Source: an uncultured Rubrobacteraceae bacterium
GTDB lineage: Bacteria > Actinomycetota > Rubrobacteria > Rubrobacterales > Rubrobacteraceae
Direction: 5' to 3'
DNA: 61,870 nucleotides
Assembly: GCA_902806065.1 (NCBI GenBank)
Contig: CADCVE010000097.1
Location: forward strand, 1-61,870
Shown piece by piece: positions 26,000 through 35,382 of the stretch (its first letter is position 1; each line of letters starts with the position of its first letter). The notes under the pieces are model-generated. The model ran no database searches. It was not told where the DNA came from and saw only the letters and a program-made list of their open reading frames with translations. A program made the translations under genes and the position numbers.

Positions 26000-28582
26000 T
26001 CAATTGAGGACTGTGCGAACCGTTTCGCCGACGGTGGGGGTGTGTATCTTGTAGCTCGGCGCCAGGCGGTAGGCAAGGTCGCTAATACGCCGCCGGGAGC
26101 CGTGTATGAGGATGATCTGACGGGGCCGGAGCTTCTCGGTTATACCCAGCAACTCTTCCTGGGTACAGTGCGCAGCGAACTGTACCTTCTCCACCCGCCA
26201 GCCCTCCTCCTCACCCGGGGCGCGGGAGGCACCATAAGAAGCCGAGGCGTTGGACGGTAGAATCACGGCGTTTGTCGAGTCGTCCTGCAAGCGTCTGCGA
26301 TAGAACGCGCTGGCACCGCCTTGCATCGTTACCGGCGATGCAATGATGGCGCACGGGTTCGCGAGTATGCGCTCGCGCGCTCCATCGTCGTTGGCGACCG
26401 CGCGGATATTCTCCCCGAAGAACAACTCCTTCGGGTCCGTATGCTGGAGGTACGGCTTCATGTAGCCGAGCTGCTCGGCGTAGAGCCGCTCGGAGGTCGT
26501 GACCACCGAGCCATCGACGTAGATAAAGACGTTCTTGTCGAGGCCGTATTCCTTTGAGTAATGCTTGAGCCCCAGGATGATCTCCTGTGCCTGGCCCAGA
26601 GCATACGTCGGGATAAGCACGATACCCTCGCGCTTCACGGTAGTATCGTTGATAACCTGGATCATGGTACGCACGGACTCGCTGAAGGGCTGGGGCCTTT
26701 GATCCGCTAGCGTAGCTTCCATGATTAGTAAGTCTATGCCCTTCACATCGGGGAGGCGTGCCGAGGGTATAGAGAAGTGGTCCTCGAGTGAGATGTCTCC
26801 GGTGTGGAACACGGTCGCGGACTCCGTCTCGAAGAGTACACTCGCGGCACCCAGGATATGCCCGCTCTCGGTCAGCGTAATCTTGGCGTCTCCAACCTTT
26901 ACGGGCTTGCCGAACGGGACGGGGCAGAGACGCTTCTTTACCTCGTGCAGGGTCGCGCCGCCCGGAAGCCCTCCGCCCATCGCGGCATGGTCGTTGAGCG
27001 CCGCCGCGATAAGCTTCGCCGAGGGCGGCGTACAGTAGATCGGGATGCCGGGTTGATCTCGAACCAGGAGCGGCAATGCCCCGCAATGATCCAGGTGTGC
27101 GTGTGTGATAACCGCGGCATCCAACCCTTTCACCGCCCGGAAGTTCGGCGCGAGAGTTCCCCTCCCATCGGGCCTAATGCCGGCGTCCACGAGTACCCGC
27201 GTCCGCCCGAAGTCTAATAGATGGCTGCTACCGCCGACCTCTCCCGCCCCGCCTAGCGCCTCGAACGAGAGCGTAGGCCGGGGCTTCGCGTGCGCGCTTG
27301 CGAGCGCGCCCCTCCCGGACGCGCCCAAGACTTTTCCCTTTGTGGGTTCCTCCGGCTCTCCATTCAAAGCTGTGACCGCTTGGATGCGTGCTATCTCGGG
27401 CTCCGCGTGCGCGTGTACGTCTTCATTGACACCGCCAGGCGGTGAGGGGTCCGGGTCTTCGGTAGCCTCCTCGGGGGCCCTGCGAGCGCCCGGAGTATGT
27501 CCGGGAGAGCGAGGCTCACGAGCACGAAGGTCCGCGTGGGCGCGGAGCACGCTGCCCATGAACTCCATGAGTTGAGCGGTACGAGCCGTGGCGTCCAGGG
27601 AACTCGGCAATGCTCCGACCTCATTCTTGACGGCGCGGATCAGAAGCTCCCCGAAGCCCTCATCCGTGAAGCGGGCGTGCTTTAGAGCGTCCCGTATCTT
27701 GTCTCGCTCGGCGACGACGCGCCCTAGCTCGTCGTGCATCCCCTCCAGGCGCTCGGTAGCTGATGAGTAGGCTTTTCTTTCACCTTCGAGGATGCGCTCT
27801 AGGTGCCGGGCTCTCTTCTCGAGCTCCGCGACCTTGCCTCCCATCTGGCTCCGCAGGTTCAGGGCCGCCGCCGCCTTTTCCTCAGCCTTTCTCGCCCCCG
27901 CGACGGCCTCCTCCTTCTCGCTACTCAGAACCTCGACCTCACGCGCTAGGGAGGCGGCCCGCTCGTTGGCGGTTCTAGAGGTGAACGAGAGCCGCTCGTT
28001 CTCGCGCGTAAGGCGCTCTAGACGTGCTTCAAGATCCGCGTTGCGCGCGTCTTCCGTAGCTCTTTTCTCGGCCTTCTGATTCTCCTCCCACCAAGCTGAG
28101 AGCAAGGCCTCGACGACCTCTTCCTCGGGCTCAATCTCGCCGCACAGCGCCGCGAGTAAGAGCCCTTCGCTAGTATGAACCGAGATGAGCTCTTCGAGAT
28201 TTTCCAGCTCCAGGCCCTCCACGGCCTCGTAAGTTTCAGGTGGTATCTGCTCGTCCACTGCGGTGCGAAAGGCGCCCCAGGCAGTAACATCGTTCATGAT
28301 CCTGCGAGAGACCCCTTTTATTATTGCCATGCTGCTACCGGACTTACGGGTCAGGGCATCAGCTTGTATGCCTCTGGGTAGCAAGGCCTCGTCAAGGCCA
28401 GGAATGCTCTTACAAAGGTCTGCCAGGGCTTTTCTGGTATCCAACCGGGCGAGACGCCGCTGCAGAAGCTCCTCCGGCAGATCCTTTGGCGGGAGGAGCC
28501 AGGGATACGATGCCTGCTTCTCCGCAGTTTCCTGAGGCCCCGCTCCCTCAGTTTCTGCGTCTTTGGGTATAGGATCTGACAT
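26000..28582 (-). CDS. Coiled-coil/beta-CASP metallo-beta-lactamase (CPSF/RNase J-like nuclease) fusion
   Basis: 860 aa. The C-terminal half (about 437-860) is a CPSF-type beta-CASP nuclease: HAHLDH at 494-499, GHILGAA, HTGDIS, motif A IMEATLAD, then motif B/C-like histidines in FAAHCTQEE and ILIHGSRR. All metal and catalytic positions look intact. The N-terminal half is unlike RNase J or KH-CPSF: a helical domain at about 40-160, then a charged coiled coil at about 165-305, and a Pro/acidic linker. It lacks a KH domain. RNA endo/exonuclease activity is expected; the role of the coiled coil is unknown. AGGGGAG ribosome site. Confidence 0.9.
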   Translation of the reverse strand: MSDPIPKDAETEGAGPQETAEKQASYPWLLPPKDLPEELLQRRLARLDTRKALADLCKSIPGLDEALLPRGIQADALTRKSGSSMAIIKGVSRRIMNDVTAWGAFRTAVDEQIPPETYEAVEGLELENLEELISVHTSEGLLLAALCGEIEPEEEVVEALLSAWWEENQKAEKRATEDARNADLEARLERLTRENERLSFTSRTANERAASLAREVEVLSSEKEEAVAGARKAEEKAAAALNLRSQMGGKVAELEKRARHLERILEGERKAYSSATERLEGMHDELGRVVAERDKIRDALKHARFTDEGFGELLIRAVKNEVGALPSSLDATARTAQLMEFMGSVLRAHADLRAREPRSPGHTPGARRAPEEATEDPDPSPPGGVNEDVHAHAEPEIARIQAVTALNGEPEEPTKGKVLGASGRGALASAHAKPRPTLSFEALGGAGEVGGSSHLLDFGRTRVLVDAGIRPDGRGTLAPNFRAVKGLDAAVITHAHLDHCGALPLLVRDQPGIPIYCTPPSAKLIAAALNDHAAMGGGLPGGATLHEVKKRLCPVPFGKPVKVGDAKITLTESGHILGAASVLFETESATVFHTGDISLEDHFSIPSARLPDVKGIDLLIMEATLADQRPQPFSESVRTMIQVINDTTVKREGIVLIPTYALGQAQEIILGLKHYSKEYGLDKNVFIYVDGSVVTTSERLYAEQLGYMKPYLQHTDPKELFFGENIRAVANDDGARERILANPCAIIASPVTMQGGASAFYRRRLQDDSTNAVILPSNASASYGASRAPGEEEGWRVEKVQFAAHCTQEELLGITEKLRPRQIILIHGSRRRISDLAYRLAPSYKIHTPTVGETVRTVLN

Positions 28583-28691
28583 CGTAGCTCCCCTCGTGAA
28601 TGCTAATGTTTTCTCTTATTCTCATACATCAAAGATTTTACCATGAGCTTCTTTTGCACCCTTCTGGGGAGGCTTCTATAACGCGCGTACT

Positions 28692-28700
28692 TGCTATACA
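28692..28700 (+). promoter_or_regulatory. Extended -10 of the 28709 gene, leaderless spacing
   Basis: TGC-TATACA ends 8 nt before ATG 28709. No Shine-Dalgarno is seen, so the mRNA may begin at the start codon. Confidence 0.5.
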
Positions 28701-28708
28701 CTTCCCTT

Positions 28709-28978
28709 ATGCAAGAGACGCCGCCGAACGAGGCGAGAATACTGGCCTATTCGCCCGGACAATACCCGATCCTTGTCGTGGAGCTATCTTCAGGAGAGTT
28801 GCAGACGTTCTACTACGAAACCGGCTACGATCCCGATTCGACCAAGCCAGTAACGAAGGACTGGCTCCGGGAGAACGCTATCGGTCGTCACAGCTTCGTC
28901 GAAGTTAGCCCGCCGCGTGAAGCCCAGGTTATGGCCCTCGGAGATTATGTCCGCAAGGAGCTTCTCAAAGAGATTTAA
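28709..28978 (+). CDS. Small hypothetical protein
   Basis: 89 aa from ATG 28709. Acidic, with alternating strands (ILVVELSSGELQTFYYETGYD) and a C-terminal helix (AQVMALGDYVRKELLKEI). No recognised family. Divergent from the beta-CASP gene and convergent with the pknB operon. Confidence 0.65.
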   Translation: MQETPPNEARILAYSPGQYPILVVELSSGELQTFYYETGYDPDSTKPVTKDWLRENAIGRHSFVEVSPPREAQVMALGDYVRKELLKEI

Positions 28979-29050
28979 GAGGATCTCTAACGCAGAGGCT
29001 TCAAAGATCTCCGGGGAAGAGTTTGGTCATCTTCACCTTGGGAACCTTCT

Positions 29051-31108
29051 TTACCCTTTGCTCTTGGGGACGACCTTCCCGCTTTCGGGAGCTGGCGAGG
29101 GAGCCGGAGAAGGGGTGGGAGCAGGTGCTGGCTCGGGTGCTGCTGGTTCCGGTGCGGGAGCGGGTACCGGAGCAGGCTCAGGCGTTGGAGCGGGTGCCGG
29201 AGCGGGTGCTGGAGCGGGTGCTGGAGCAGGCTCCGGATCGGCTTCGGGTGGACCCGAGCTCTGCTTGATGGTTACTCTTCTCGAGTTGGGGTCCAGAGGC
29301 GTGCCGCCCGCAGGGTCGGTGGAGACTACCACCCCGGCGGGCCGGGAGCTCTGGGTAGTCTCGACGGTGTATCCAAACCCTGCGTTCCATATCCTCTCTA
29401 TAGCAGCGTCGACGTAGCTGCCCACGACGTTAGGCACCTGTATTTGCCTCGGTCCAGAACTGACGGCAACGTCTACTGAGGTGCCCTCCTCGGCCTCCGT
29501 AGCGGCGGTTGGATTTTGGGAGATGATCTGTCCCGCCGTCACCTGGCTGCTCGGGGTTCGCGTCTGCTCACCGAGCTCCAGATTAACTTCTTCGAGCGCC
29601 TGCCTCGCCCTCTGCGGGGTGAGGTTATAGAGATCCGGAACGTCTACGGCATCTGGCCCCACACCGACCGTAATCGTAACGGTAGACCCCGTGTCGGCGG
29701 TCTCGCCGTTGCCGCCCTGAGGGTCCTGACCGACGACGTAGTCCTCATAGTTCGCAGCGCTCGCTTCGGTATTCTCCTCATACTGAAATCCCGCCTCTTC
29801 AAGTAGCCGCACGGCCTCGTCGCGTGCCTCGCCTTCGACGTTGGGGACGTCAGCGATCTGTACGCCGGCGATATCCACGTAGATGGGCGATCCTTGACGG
29901 GCGGTCCTGCCGTCTCCGGCCTGAGGACTCTGATCCACGATCGTGCCGACTGCTTCTTTACTCCTCACGCTGTCATCTTCGACCTCAACCTCGAAGTCCT
30001 CACCAGCTAGTTCCCGCGCTTCCTCAATAGAGGCCGCTCCAACGAGGTCCGGGACTGTGATCCTCTCGGCCAGCAACACTGGAAGAGCGGCGTAGGCTAG
30101 CCCGCCCAGAAGGGTGAGCAGTAGTAAAAGCACTAGCAGAATAGGGATCCACGACCGGTTTCGGCGATATTTTGCTCTCTTTGGGGAGGACCCGACTTGC
30201 ATTACGTTGGTCTGTGCCATGCCTGCGGGCGTCGCACGGTCCACCCTCGCGCGGTTCTTGCGCACTGCGGCGGGTTCGAGGCCCTCGAGCACCCTCTCCA
30301 GGTCTGTAATAAGCTCGTTGGCGCTAGCGTACCGCTCGTCCACGCTCTTTTCGAGAAGCCGGGTGGTGATGGCATTTATGCTCTCGGGGATCTCTGGGTT
30401 CAACTCTCTGGGTGGAGAGAGGTGACCGTTGACATGCTTCATCGCTATCCCGATCGAGGTCTCCGCATCGTAGGGGAGGTCTCCGGTGAGCATCTCGTAA
30501 AGGACCACGCCCAGAGAGTACAGGTCGCTCTGAGGGCCTACCGGCTCACCCATCGCCTGCTCGGGAGATATGTAGTGGGCCGTACCGAGGATCGAACCGG
30601 TCCTAGTCATCGTCCGCGAAGAAGCAGCCCTGGCGATCCCGAAGTCCCCGACCTTTATGTCGCCTGACTCGGTTACGAGCACGTTGTGCGGCTTTATATC
30701 TCGATGTACGACCCCGGCTTCATGAGCACACTGCAGGGCCTCGGCGATCTGGAGCGCCACCGCCACCGCCGTGCGGGGCGGCAAGGCCCCACGTTTGAGA
30801 ATACGGTCTTTGAGGGTACCGCCGGGCAGGTACTCCATCGCAATGTAATACGTCCCGTCCTTCGACTCTCCCCGGTCGTAGATCGAAACTATGTTCGGAT
30901 GCGAGAGCGCGGCTGCGCTCTGAGCCTCGCGCCTGAAACGCTCAATAAACTCATCGTCATCAGCGTAACGCCCACTCATGACCTTGAGCGCGACATCCCG
31001 ATCCAGGACGGCATCGCGAGCCATGTACACCTCGGCCATGCCCCCGGCACCGAGAGGCCTGACTATTCGGTAACGGTTGTCTACAAGCTGTTCCAAACCA
31101 CCGGGCAT
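29051..31108 (-). CDS. pknB: PASTA-domain Ser/Thr protein kinase PknB
   Basis: Membrane kinase that senses peptidoglycan fragments and phosphorylates division and wall-synthesis proteins. Kinase domain at residues 1-275 has all key motifs: GAGGMAEVY, VALKVM, HRDIKPHN, DFG, SPEQ. A basic linker leads to one TM at about 325-345, then four extracellular PASTA repeats (starting near VPDLVG, VPNVEG, VPDLYN, VPNVVG). The C-terminus is a 60-residue Pro/Ala/Glu tail, which is unusual. Last gene of the leftward fhaA-pstP-rodA-pbpA operon, 8 nt after pbpA. Confidence 0.96.
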   Translation of the reverse strand: MPGGLEQLVDNRYRIVRPLGAGGMAEVYMARDAVLDRDVALKVMSGRYADDDEFIERFRREAQSAAALSHPNIVSIYDRGESKDGTYYIAMEYLPGGTLKDRILKRGALPPRTAVAVALQIAEALQCAHEAGVVHRDIKPHNVLVTESGDIKVGDFGIARAASSRTMTRTGSILGTAHYISPEQAMGEPVGPQSDLYSLGVVLYEMLTGDLPYDAETSIGIAMKHVNGHLSPPRELNPEIPESINAITTRLLEKSVDERYASANELITDLERVLEGLEPAAVRKNRARVDRATPAGMAQTNVMQVGSSPKRAKYRRNRSWIPILLVLLLLLTLLGGLAYAALPVLLAERITVPDLVGAASIEEARELAGEDFEVEVEDDSVRSKEAVGTIVDQSPQAGDGRTARQGSPIYVDIAGVQIADVPNVEGEARDEAVRLLEEAGFQYEENTEASAANYEDYVVGQDPQGGNGETADTGSTVTITVGVGPDAVDVPDLYNLTPQRARQALEEVNLELGEQTRTPSSQVTAGQIISQNPTAATEAEEGTSVDVAVSSGPRQIQVPNVVGSYVDAAIERIWNAGFGYTVETTQSSRPAGVVVSTDPAGGTPLDPNSRRVTIKQSSGPPEADPEPAPAPAPAPAPAPAPTPEPAPVPAPAPEPAAPEPAPAPTPSPAPSPAPESGKVVPKSKG

Positions 31109-31116
31109 TATAAGCC

Positions 31117-32841
31117 CTACCCGCCCGGTGGTCTCTGGCCTGGAGCCTGACCTGAGTTTTGGCCCGGAACCTGAGGTGCCTGACCGGGGACCTGGCCAGG
31201 ATTCTGCCCCTGGTTCTGCCCTGGGACTTGCCCTGGGACTTGCCCTGGAGTCTGGCCAGGGTTCTGCGGGCTCTTTCCCTGTCCCTGGAAGGGGAACTGG
31301 AAGGAATCGTTGGTTTTGGGTTGGGTGGACTGGTCGGTCTTGGGTTGGGCAGGCTGATTGTTCGGGGTGGTCTGTTCGTTTTGCGGGGGGGCTGGCGGTG
31401 GGCTCGGGGATTCATTGGAGATCGCGCCCTGGCTCCTGAGGTAGCCTTCTATCATGCGGCGGGCGATGGGTAGGGCCTGTTTGTAGCCTTCCTGGCCGTT
31501 CTCGACGAGGACCGCGACGGCGATCTCGGGGTCGTCCGCCGGGGCGAAGGAGATGAACCAGGAGTGGAGTTGGTCGCCTGGAGCCTCCGCCGTACCGGTC
31601 TTTCCGGCGACCTTTACACCGGGGATCTGCGCCCCGGACTCGACCTGGGTTACAGCCTCTTGCATCAAGTCATTTAGAGAGCTTGCGGTGTCCTCATCCA
31701 TGATCTCGCTGCGAGCGCTGGGGGTTGGTTTGTCGAGGATAGCGCCGTCGGGGGAGCGGACCTCACGGACGAGGCGGGGTTCCATCAGGGTTCCGCCGTT
31801 GGCGACGGCACCGGCTACGAGGGCCATCTCGAAGACGGTACTGCTTACCGTCTGCTGGCCGAAGGAGCTCTGGGCTATGTTCCCCTGGTCCCACTGCTCG
31901 GGCGGTGGATTGAAGAAGCTGAGGGCGATGGGCAACGGGAAGTCCTCGTAGGGGTCGTAGAAGCCGAAGTCGGTGGCGGTTTGGGCCAGCGCCTCGGCGC
32001 CCACGTCCTCATTGCCGATCTCGGCAAAGATCGTGTTTACGGAGTTTCCGAAGGCCTCCTCGAAGGTCTGCCGACCGTACTCCCTGCCCCTGTAGTTGTA
32101 GACCGTGTACCCGGGTGTCTCGTAGGTGCCGTTGTCCGTGTACCTGTCCGACGGCTGTACACCAGCCTCGAGGGCGGCCGCGGCCGTTATGACCTTGAAG
32201 GTCGAGCCGGGCGGGTAGAGCCCCTGGGTAGCGCGGTTCAGGAGCGGGTTGTCCGGGTCTTGGGCAAGCTCCTCGAAGTTCTCGTCTATGTTGTTGGGGT
32301 CGAAAGAGGGATAAGAGACGAGAGAGAGGATCTCACCGTTCTTCGGGTTCAGGGCGACGGCTGAGCCGCGGCCGGTGCTGCTGTTGGCGATGCTGTCATA
32401 GGCGAGGCGCTGCAACTCGGGGTCGAGGGTGAGCTCGATGTCGTTGCCGGCCAACGGGCCGCCGGAGACCTGGTTGAGGAGCTCGTCCAGGGTCTCGGGC
32501 TCGCCGTTCCCGGAGAGGTTGTTGTTCTGACCTATCTCGATCCCGCTCGCCCCGTACCTGCTGCTCCAGTACCCGGTAACGCCCGCATACACTGGCCCCT
32601 CCGGATAGACGCGGCTGTAGTTGCCGTTCTCCCCCTGCTCGCTACGCGCAAGCTCCGTCTCGCCGTCACCCGCCAGGACGAGCCCGCGAGGGACCTCCTG
32701 AACTCGCCGTGACTGCAGGGAGTTGGAAGGGTCGTTCGCTAACGACTCCCTTGCGTAGACCTGCCAGTAGGCCAGCACCCCGACCAGCGCCACGAACCCG
32801 GCCACAAAGAGATAAAAGGTGCGTCTGAGCTGGGCGTTCAA
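31117..32841 (-). CDS. pbpA: Class B penicillin-binding protein (PbpA type)
   Basis: Peptidoglycan transpeptidase working with the SEDS protein encoded just upstream. Seen: one N-terminal TM (FYLFVAGFVALVGVLAYWQVY), then a transpeptidase domain with STFK (PPGSTFKVI), SVN (GNSVNT) and KTGTAE. The last 90 residues are Pro/Gln/Gly-rich, with repeats of the form PGQ-VPGQ, beyond the normal enzyme end. Start is TTG at 32841 overlapping the rodA stop (TTGA), giving tight coupling. 574 aa. Confidence 0.95.
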   Translation of the reverse strand: MNAQLRRTFYLFVAGFVALVGVLAYWQVYARESLANDPSNSLQSRRVQEVPRGLVLAGDGETELARSEQGENGNYSRVYPEGPVYAGVTGYWSSRYGASGIEIGQNNNLSGNGEPETLDELLNQVSGGPLAGNDIELTLDPELQRLAYDSIANSSTGRGSAVALNPKNGEILSLVSYPSFDPNNIDENFEELAQDPDNPLLNRATQGLYPPGSTFKVITAAAALEAGVQPSDRYTDNGTYETPGYTVYNYRGREYGRQTFEEAFGNSVNTIFAEIGNEDVGAEALAQTATDFGFYDPYEDFPLPIALSFFNPPPEQWDQGNIAQSSFGQQTVSSTVFEMALVAGAVANGGTLMEPRLVREVRSPDGAILDKPTPSARSEIMDEDTASSLNDLMQEAVTQVESGAQIPGVKVAGKTGTAEAPGDQLHSWFISFAPADDPEIAVAVLVENGQEGYKQALPIARRMIEGYLRSQGAISNESPSPPPAPPQNEQTTPNNQPAQPKTDQSTQPKTNDSFQFPFQGQGKSPQNPGQTPGQVPGQVPGQNQGQNPGQVPGQAPQVPGQNSGQAPGQRPPGG

Positions 32842-34154
32842 GCTGTTTTCTCCCGCGATGAGTACAGTGTACTTTCGTCTTCCGCGGCCCGTTTCCCGGC
32901 CTTCTCGGAGACGACGAGTAGGAGACCGGTAAGGATGAAGTTGCCGACGACCGAGGAGCCACCGTAGGAGACGAAGGGCAAAGTGATACCTGTAAGCGGG
33001 ATGGCCTTGGTGACGCCGCCGACGATAATAAGGGTCTGCATCGCGAACATCGCCGTGAGTCCGAAGGCGAGGAGCTTCGAGGCATCGTCGTCGGCTACCA
33101 GGGCTATTTTCATGCCCCTGTACACGAAGACGAGGAAGGCGAGGAGCAGGGCGGTCGCTCCGAGGAGCCCTAGCTCGCTGGCGATGGTGGAGAAGATGAA
33201 GTCCGTCTGTACTTCGGGGATGGTTTGGGAGAAGCCGGAGCCGAGGCCGGTGCCGGTAATGCCGCCGTCGGCGATATTGAAGACGCTCTGGGTGATCTGG
33301 AAGCCCGCGTCGTCTGGGTCGGACCAGGGGTCTAGCCAGGTCGCGACGCGCAACTGTACGTGGTCGAACATAAGGTAAGTGACGAAAGACCCGACGGCGA
33401 AGAGCATCGTGCCAAGGATGACGTATGCGATCCTGCCCGTCGCCGCGTAGAGCATCAGGAGGGGCACGGCGAAGAAGAGGAGGCTACTCCCGAGGTCCTT
33501 CTCGAAGACGAGGAGCCCCAGAGAGAGTGCCCACACCAGCGCTATCGGGCCGAAGTACTTCAGCGCCGGTAGTTGTATGCCCAGGAACGATCTGCTCGTG
33601 GCCGCCCAGATATCGCGTTTCTCTGCCAGGTAGCCAGCGAAGAAGATGATTAGCGCGATTCTCGCGAACTCCGAGGGCTGGAAGGTCGCCGGTCCTACCC
33701 GCAGCCAGAGCCTCGCCCCGTTCACCTCGTAGCCTAGAGGTGTAAAGGTCGAGGCCACGAGGGCGACGGCGGCCACGGCCAGGAGGTACTTGTAGGCGAA
33801 GAGTTTCTGGTAGTCACGGAAGAACAGGACTACACACACAAGGATACCGCTACCGGCCAGGATCCAACCAGCCTGCGTAATGGCGAGGTTCTCGGCCTCG
33901 GCCCCCGCAAAGGTGAGACGGTAGATCACAACGAGCCCGACCCCCGTCAGGAGCGTCACTATCGGCAACAGCAGAACGTCCGAATGAGGCAACCAGAGTC
34001 TGACACCAAGATAGACCGCGATCATGGTACCCGCATAGTAGGCGCCGTAGATCAAAGGCGGGCTCGCCGCTTCCTGTACGAAGATGAGCGTCGCAAAGCC
34101 TAAAGTAGTAATGAGCAGGGCTATAGTCATCGGGAGCGTGGCGCGTTGGGTCAT
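32838..34154 (-). CDS. rodA: SEDS peptidoglycan polymerase, RodA/FtsW family
   Basis: Multi-pass glycosyltransferase that polymerises lipid II. About ten TMs over 438 aa with family landmarks: FQPSEFARIALIIFFAGYLA, LGSSLLFFAVPLLMLY, FIFSTIASELGLLGA and the signature GITLPFVSYGGSSVVGNF. It lies in the actinobacterial pstP-rodA-pbpA context and overlaps both neighbours by 4 nt. RodA rather than FtsW is inferred from that context. Confidence 0.95.
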   Translation of the reverse strand: MTQRATLPMTIALLITTLGFATLIFVQEAASPPLIYGAYYAGTMIAVYLGVRLWLPHSDVLLLPIVTLLTGVGLVVIYRLTFAGAEAENLAITQAGWILAGSGILVCVVLFFRDYQKLFAYKYLLAVAAVALVASTFTPLGYEVNGARLWLRVGPATFQPSEFARIALIIFFAGYLAEKRDIWAATSRSFLGIQLPALKYFGPIALVWALSLGLLVFEKDLGSSLLFFAVPLLMLYAATGRIAYVILGTMLFAVGSFVTYLMFDHVQLRVATWLDPWSDPDDAGFQITQSVFNIADGGITGTGLGSGFSQTIPEVQTDFIFSTIASELGLLGATALLLAFLVFVYRGMKIALVADDDASKLLAFGLTAMFAMQTLIIVGGVTKAIPLTGITLPFVSYGGSSVVGNFILTGLLLVVSEKAGKRAAEDESTLYSSREKTA

Positions 34155-35368
34155 TGCTGCGACCCTCCTTCCTCCAGATCTCGTGCGACGGCCTCGGCCT
34201 GCTCCTCCGAGGAGTAGAGCTTATGGTTCTCCACGGTGCCCCGGAAGCGATCCTCCACATTCGACTCTTCGAGACCTGTCCTCCGTATCTCCTCGTTCAG
34301 CTCCAGACCCATCGGCGCGTACGGCAGACCCCGGTAGATCACCACCTCACCTTCATCGAAGCCCAGGAAGTACCGGCTGGACCCCCAGAGATAGAACGGT
34401 GAAGCGAGCGCCGCTACCAACAGCACCACCGCCAGCACCTGAACGAAGGCCCTTACAGTTTGCCCGAAACCACTAGCTTTCCCACGAGGAGCCGTTTTCC
34501 GTCGGGCCGCTACGTGAGGAGCCGCGCCTTTCTTACCTCGCGCTCCCTGGATCCCACCCTGCTGGCGGGGAGCACCGGACTCCCCGGGGGAGGGGATTCT
34601 CAACTCCTCGGTGTCTCCGCTGCGGGTTCTCGGGGCGGGCGGAGCCTCCTCTCTCACGTCCACGATCACGACGGTCACATTGTCCGCGCCACCGGCCTTG
34701 AGGGCAGCGGCGATAAGGGCACGGGCCGTCTTTTCCGGGTCGTCCTGATGGGAGGTGAGGATGCTCTGCATTCTAGGCTCGGGAACCATGTCCGAGAGGC
34801 CGTCCGAGCAAAGGACGAAACGGTCGCCAGGCTCGACGGGAAGGACTGTAGTGTCTACCTCGACCTGTTCTTCGGCGCCTAGAGCGCGTGTGATCAAGTT
34901 CTTCTGCGGATGCTCCGAGGCCTGGGCGCGCGTCAAATCGCCGCTTCGTACGAGCTCGGCGACGAGCGAGTGGTCCTCGGTGACAGGCTTCATCTCGCCG
35001 CCGCGCACCAGATACGCTCGGGAGTCACCTACGTGCGAGACCTGAGCCACCGGCTCTTCTCCGGTCCCGCCAAAGCGCATCGCCACCACGGTCGTCCCCA
35101 TCCCCTGCAGCCTCTCGTCCCCTCTGGACGCCGCCAGAATACGCCTGTTTGCCTCTCTAATGGCGTCTTCCAGCGGCGCCTCTTCGGGGACCTCCTTGAG
35201 GACATCTATTGCGATGGAACTCGCGACCTCTCCGGCCTCAAAGCCGCCGATACCGTCGGCGACTACGAAGAGCGTCTCGTCCCGGCCCTCGCCGACTAGT
35301 AGAGAGTCTTCGTTGTTCTTTCGGACCTTGCCCGGGTCCGTAACGCCGTGGTGTTCGAGGAGGAGCAT
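34151..35368 (-). CDS. pstP: PP2C-type Ser/Thr phosphatase PstP
   Basis: Dephosphorylates PknA/PknB-type kinases and their targets. Seen: metal-binding motifs RKNNEDS, VADGIGGFEAGEVAS, SHVGDSRAYLV, LCSDGLSDMV and DNVTVVIVDV in residues 1-235. A disordered basic linker leads to a TM at about 310-330, then an external YFLGFDEGEVVIYRGLP segment typical of PstP. 405 aa. Coupled (ATGA) to rodA. Confidence 0.95.
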   Translation of the reverse strand: MLLLEHHGVTDPGKVRKNNEDSLLVGEGRDETLFVVADGIGGFEAGEVASSIAIDVLKEVPEEAPLEDAIREANRRILAASRGDERLQGMGTTVVAMRFGGTGEEPVAQVSHVGDSRAYLVRGGEMKPVTEDHSLVAELVRSGDLTRAQASEHPQKNLITRALGAEEQVEVDTTVLPVEPGDRFVLCSDGLSDMVPEPRMQSILTSHQDDPEKTARALIAAALKAGGADNVTVVIVDVREEAPPAPRTRSGDTEELRIPSPGESGAPRQQGGIQGARGKKGAAPHVAARRKTAPRGKASGFGQTVRAFVQVLAVVLLVAALASPFYLWGSSRYFLGFDEGEVVIYRGLPYAPMGLELNEEIRRTGLEESNVEDRFRGTVENHKLYSSEEQAEAVARDLEEGGSQQ

Positions 35369-35382
35369 GCGTATACCGGCCT

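Noticed and set aside
29090-29250. Short repeated units that resemble a CRISPR or VNTR array
   Set aside because: Units of about 6-12 bp with no spacers; they encode the Pro-Ala repeat of PknB.
28917-29417. Gly/Ala-rich open frame on the + strand
   Set aside because: It is the complement of the Pro/Ala tail of pknB; low-complexity GC-rich sequence stays open in several frames.
31117-31370. Repeats in the pbpA 3' end as a mobile or regulatory repeat
   Set aside because: They are in frame and encode Pro/Gln/Gly repeats of PbpA.
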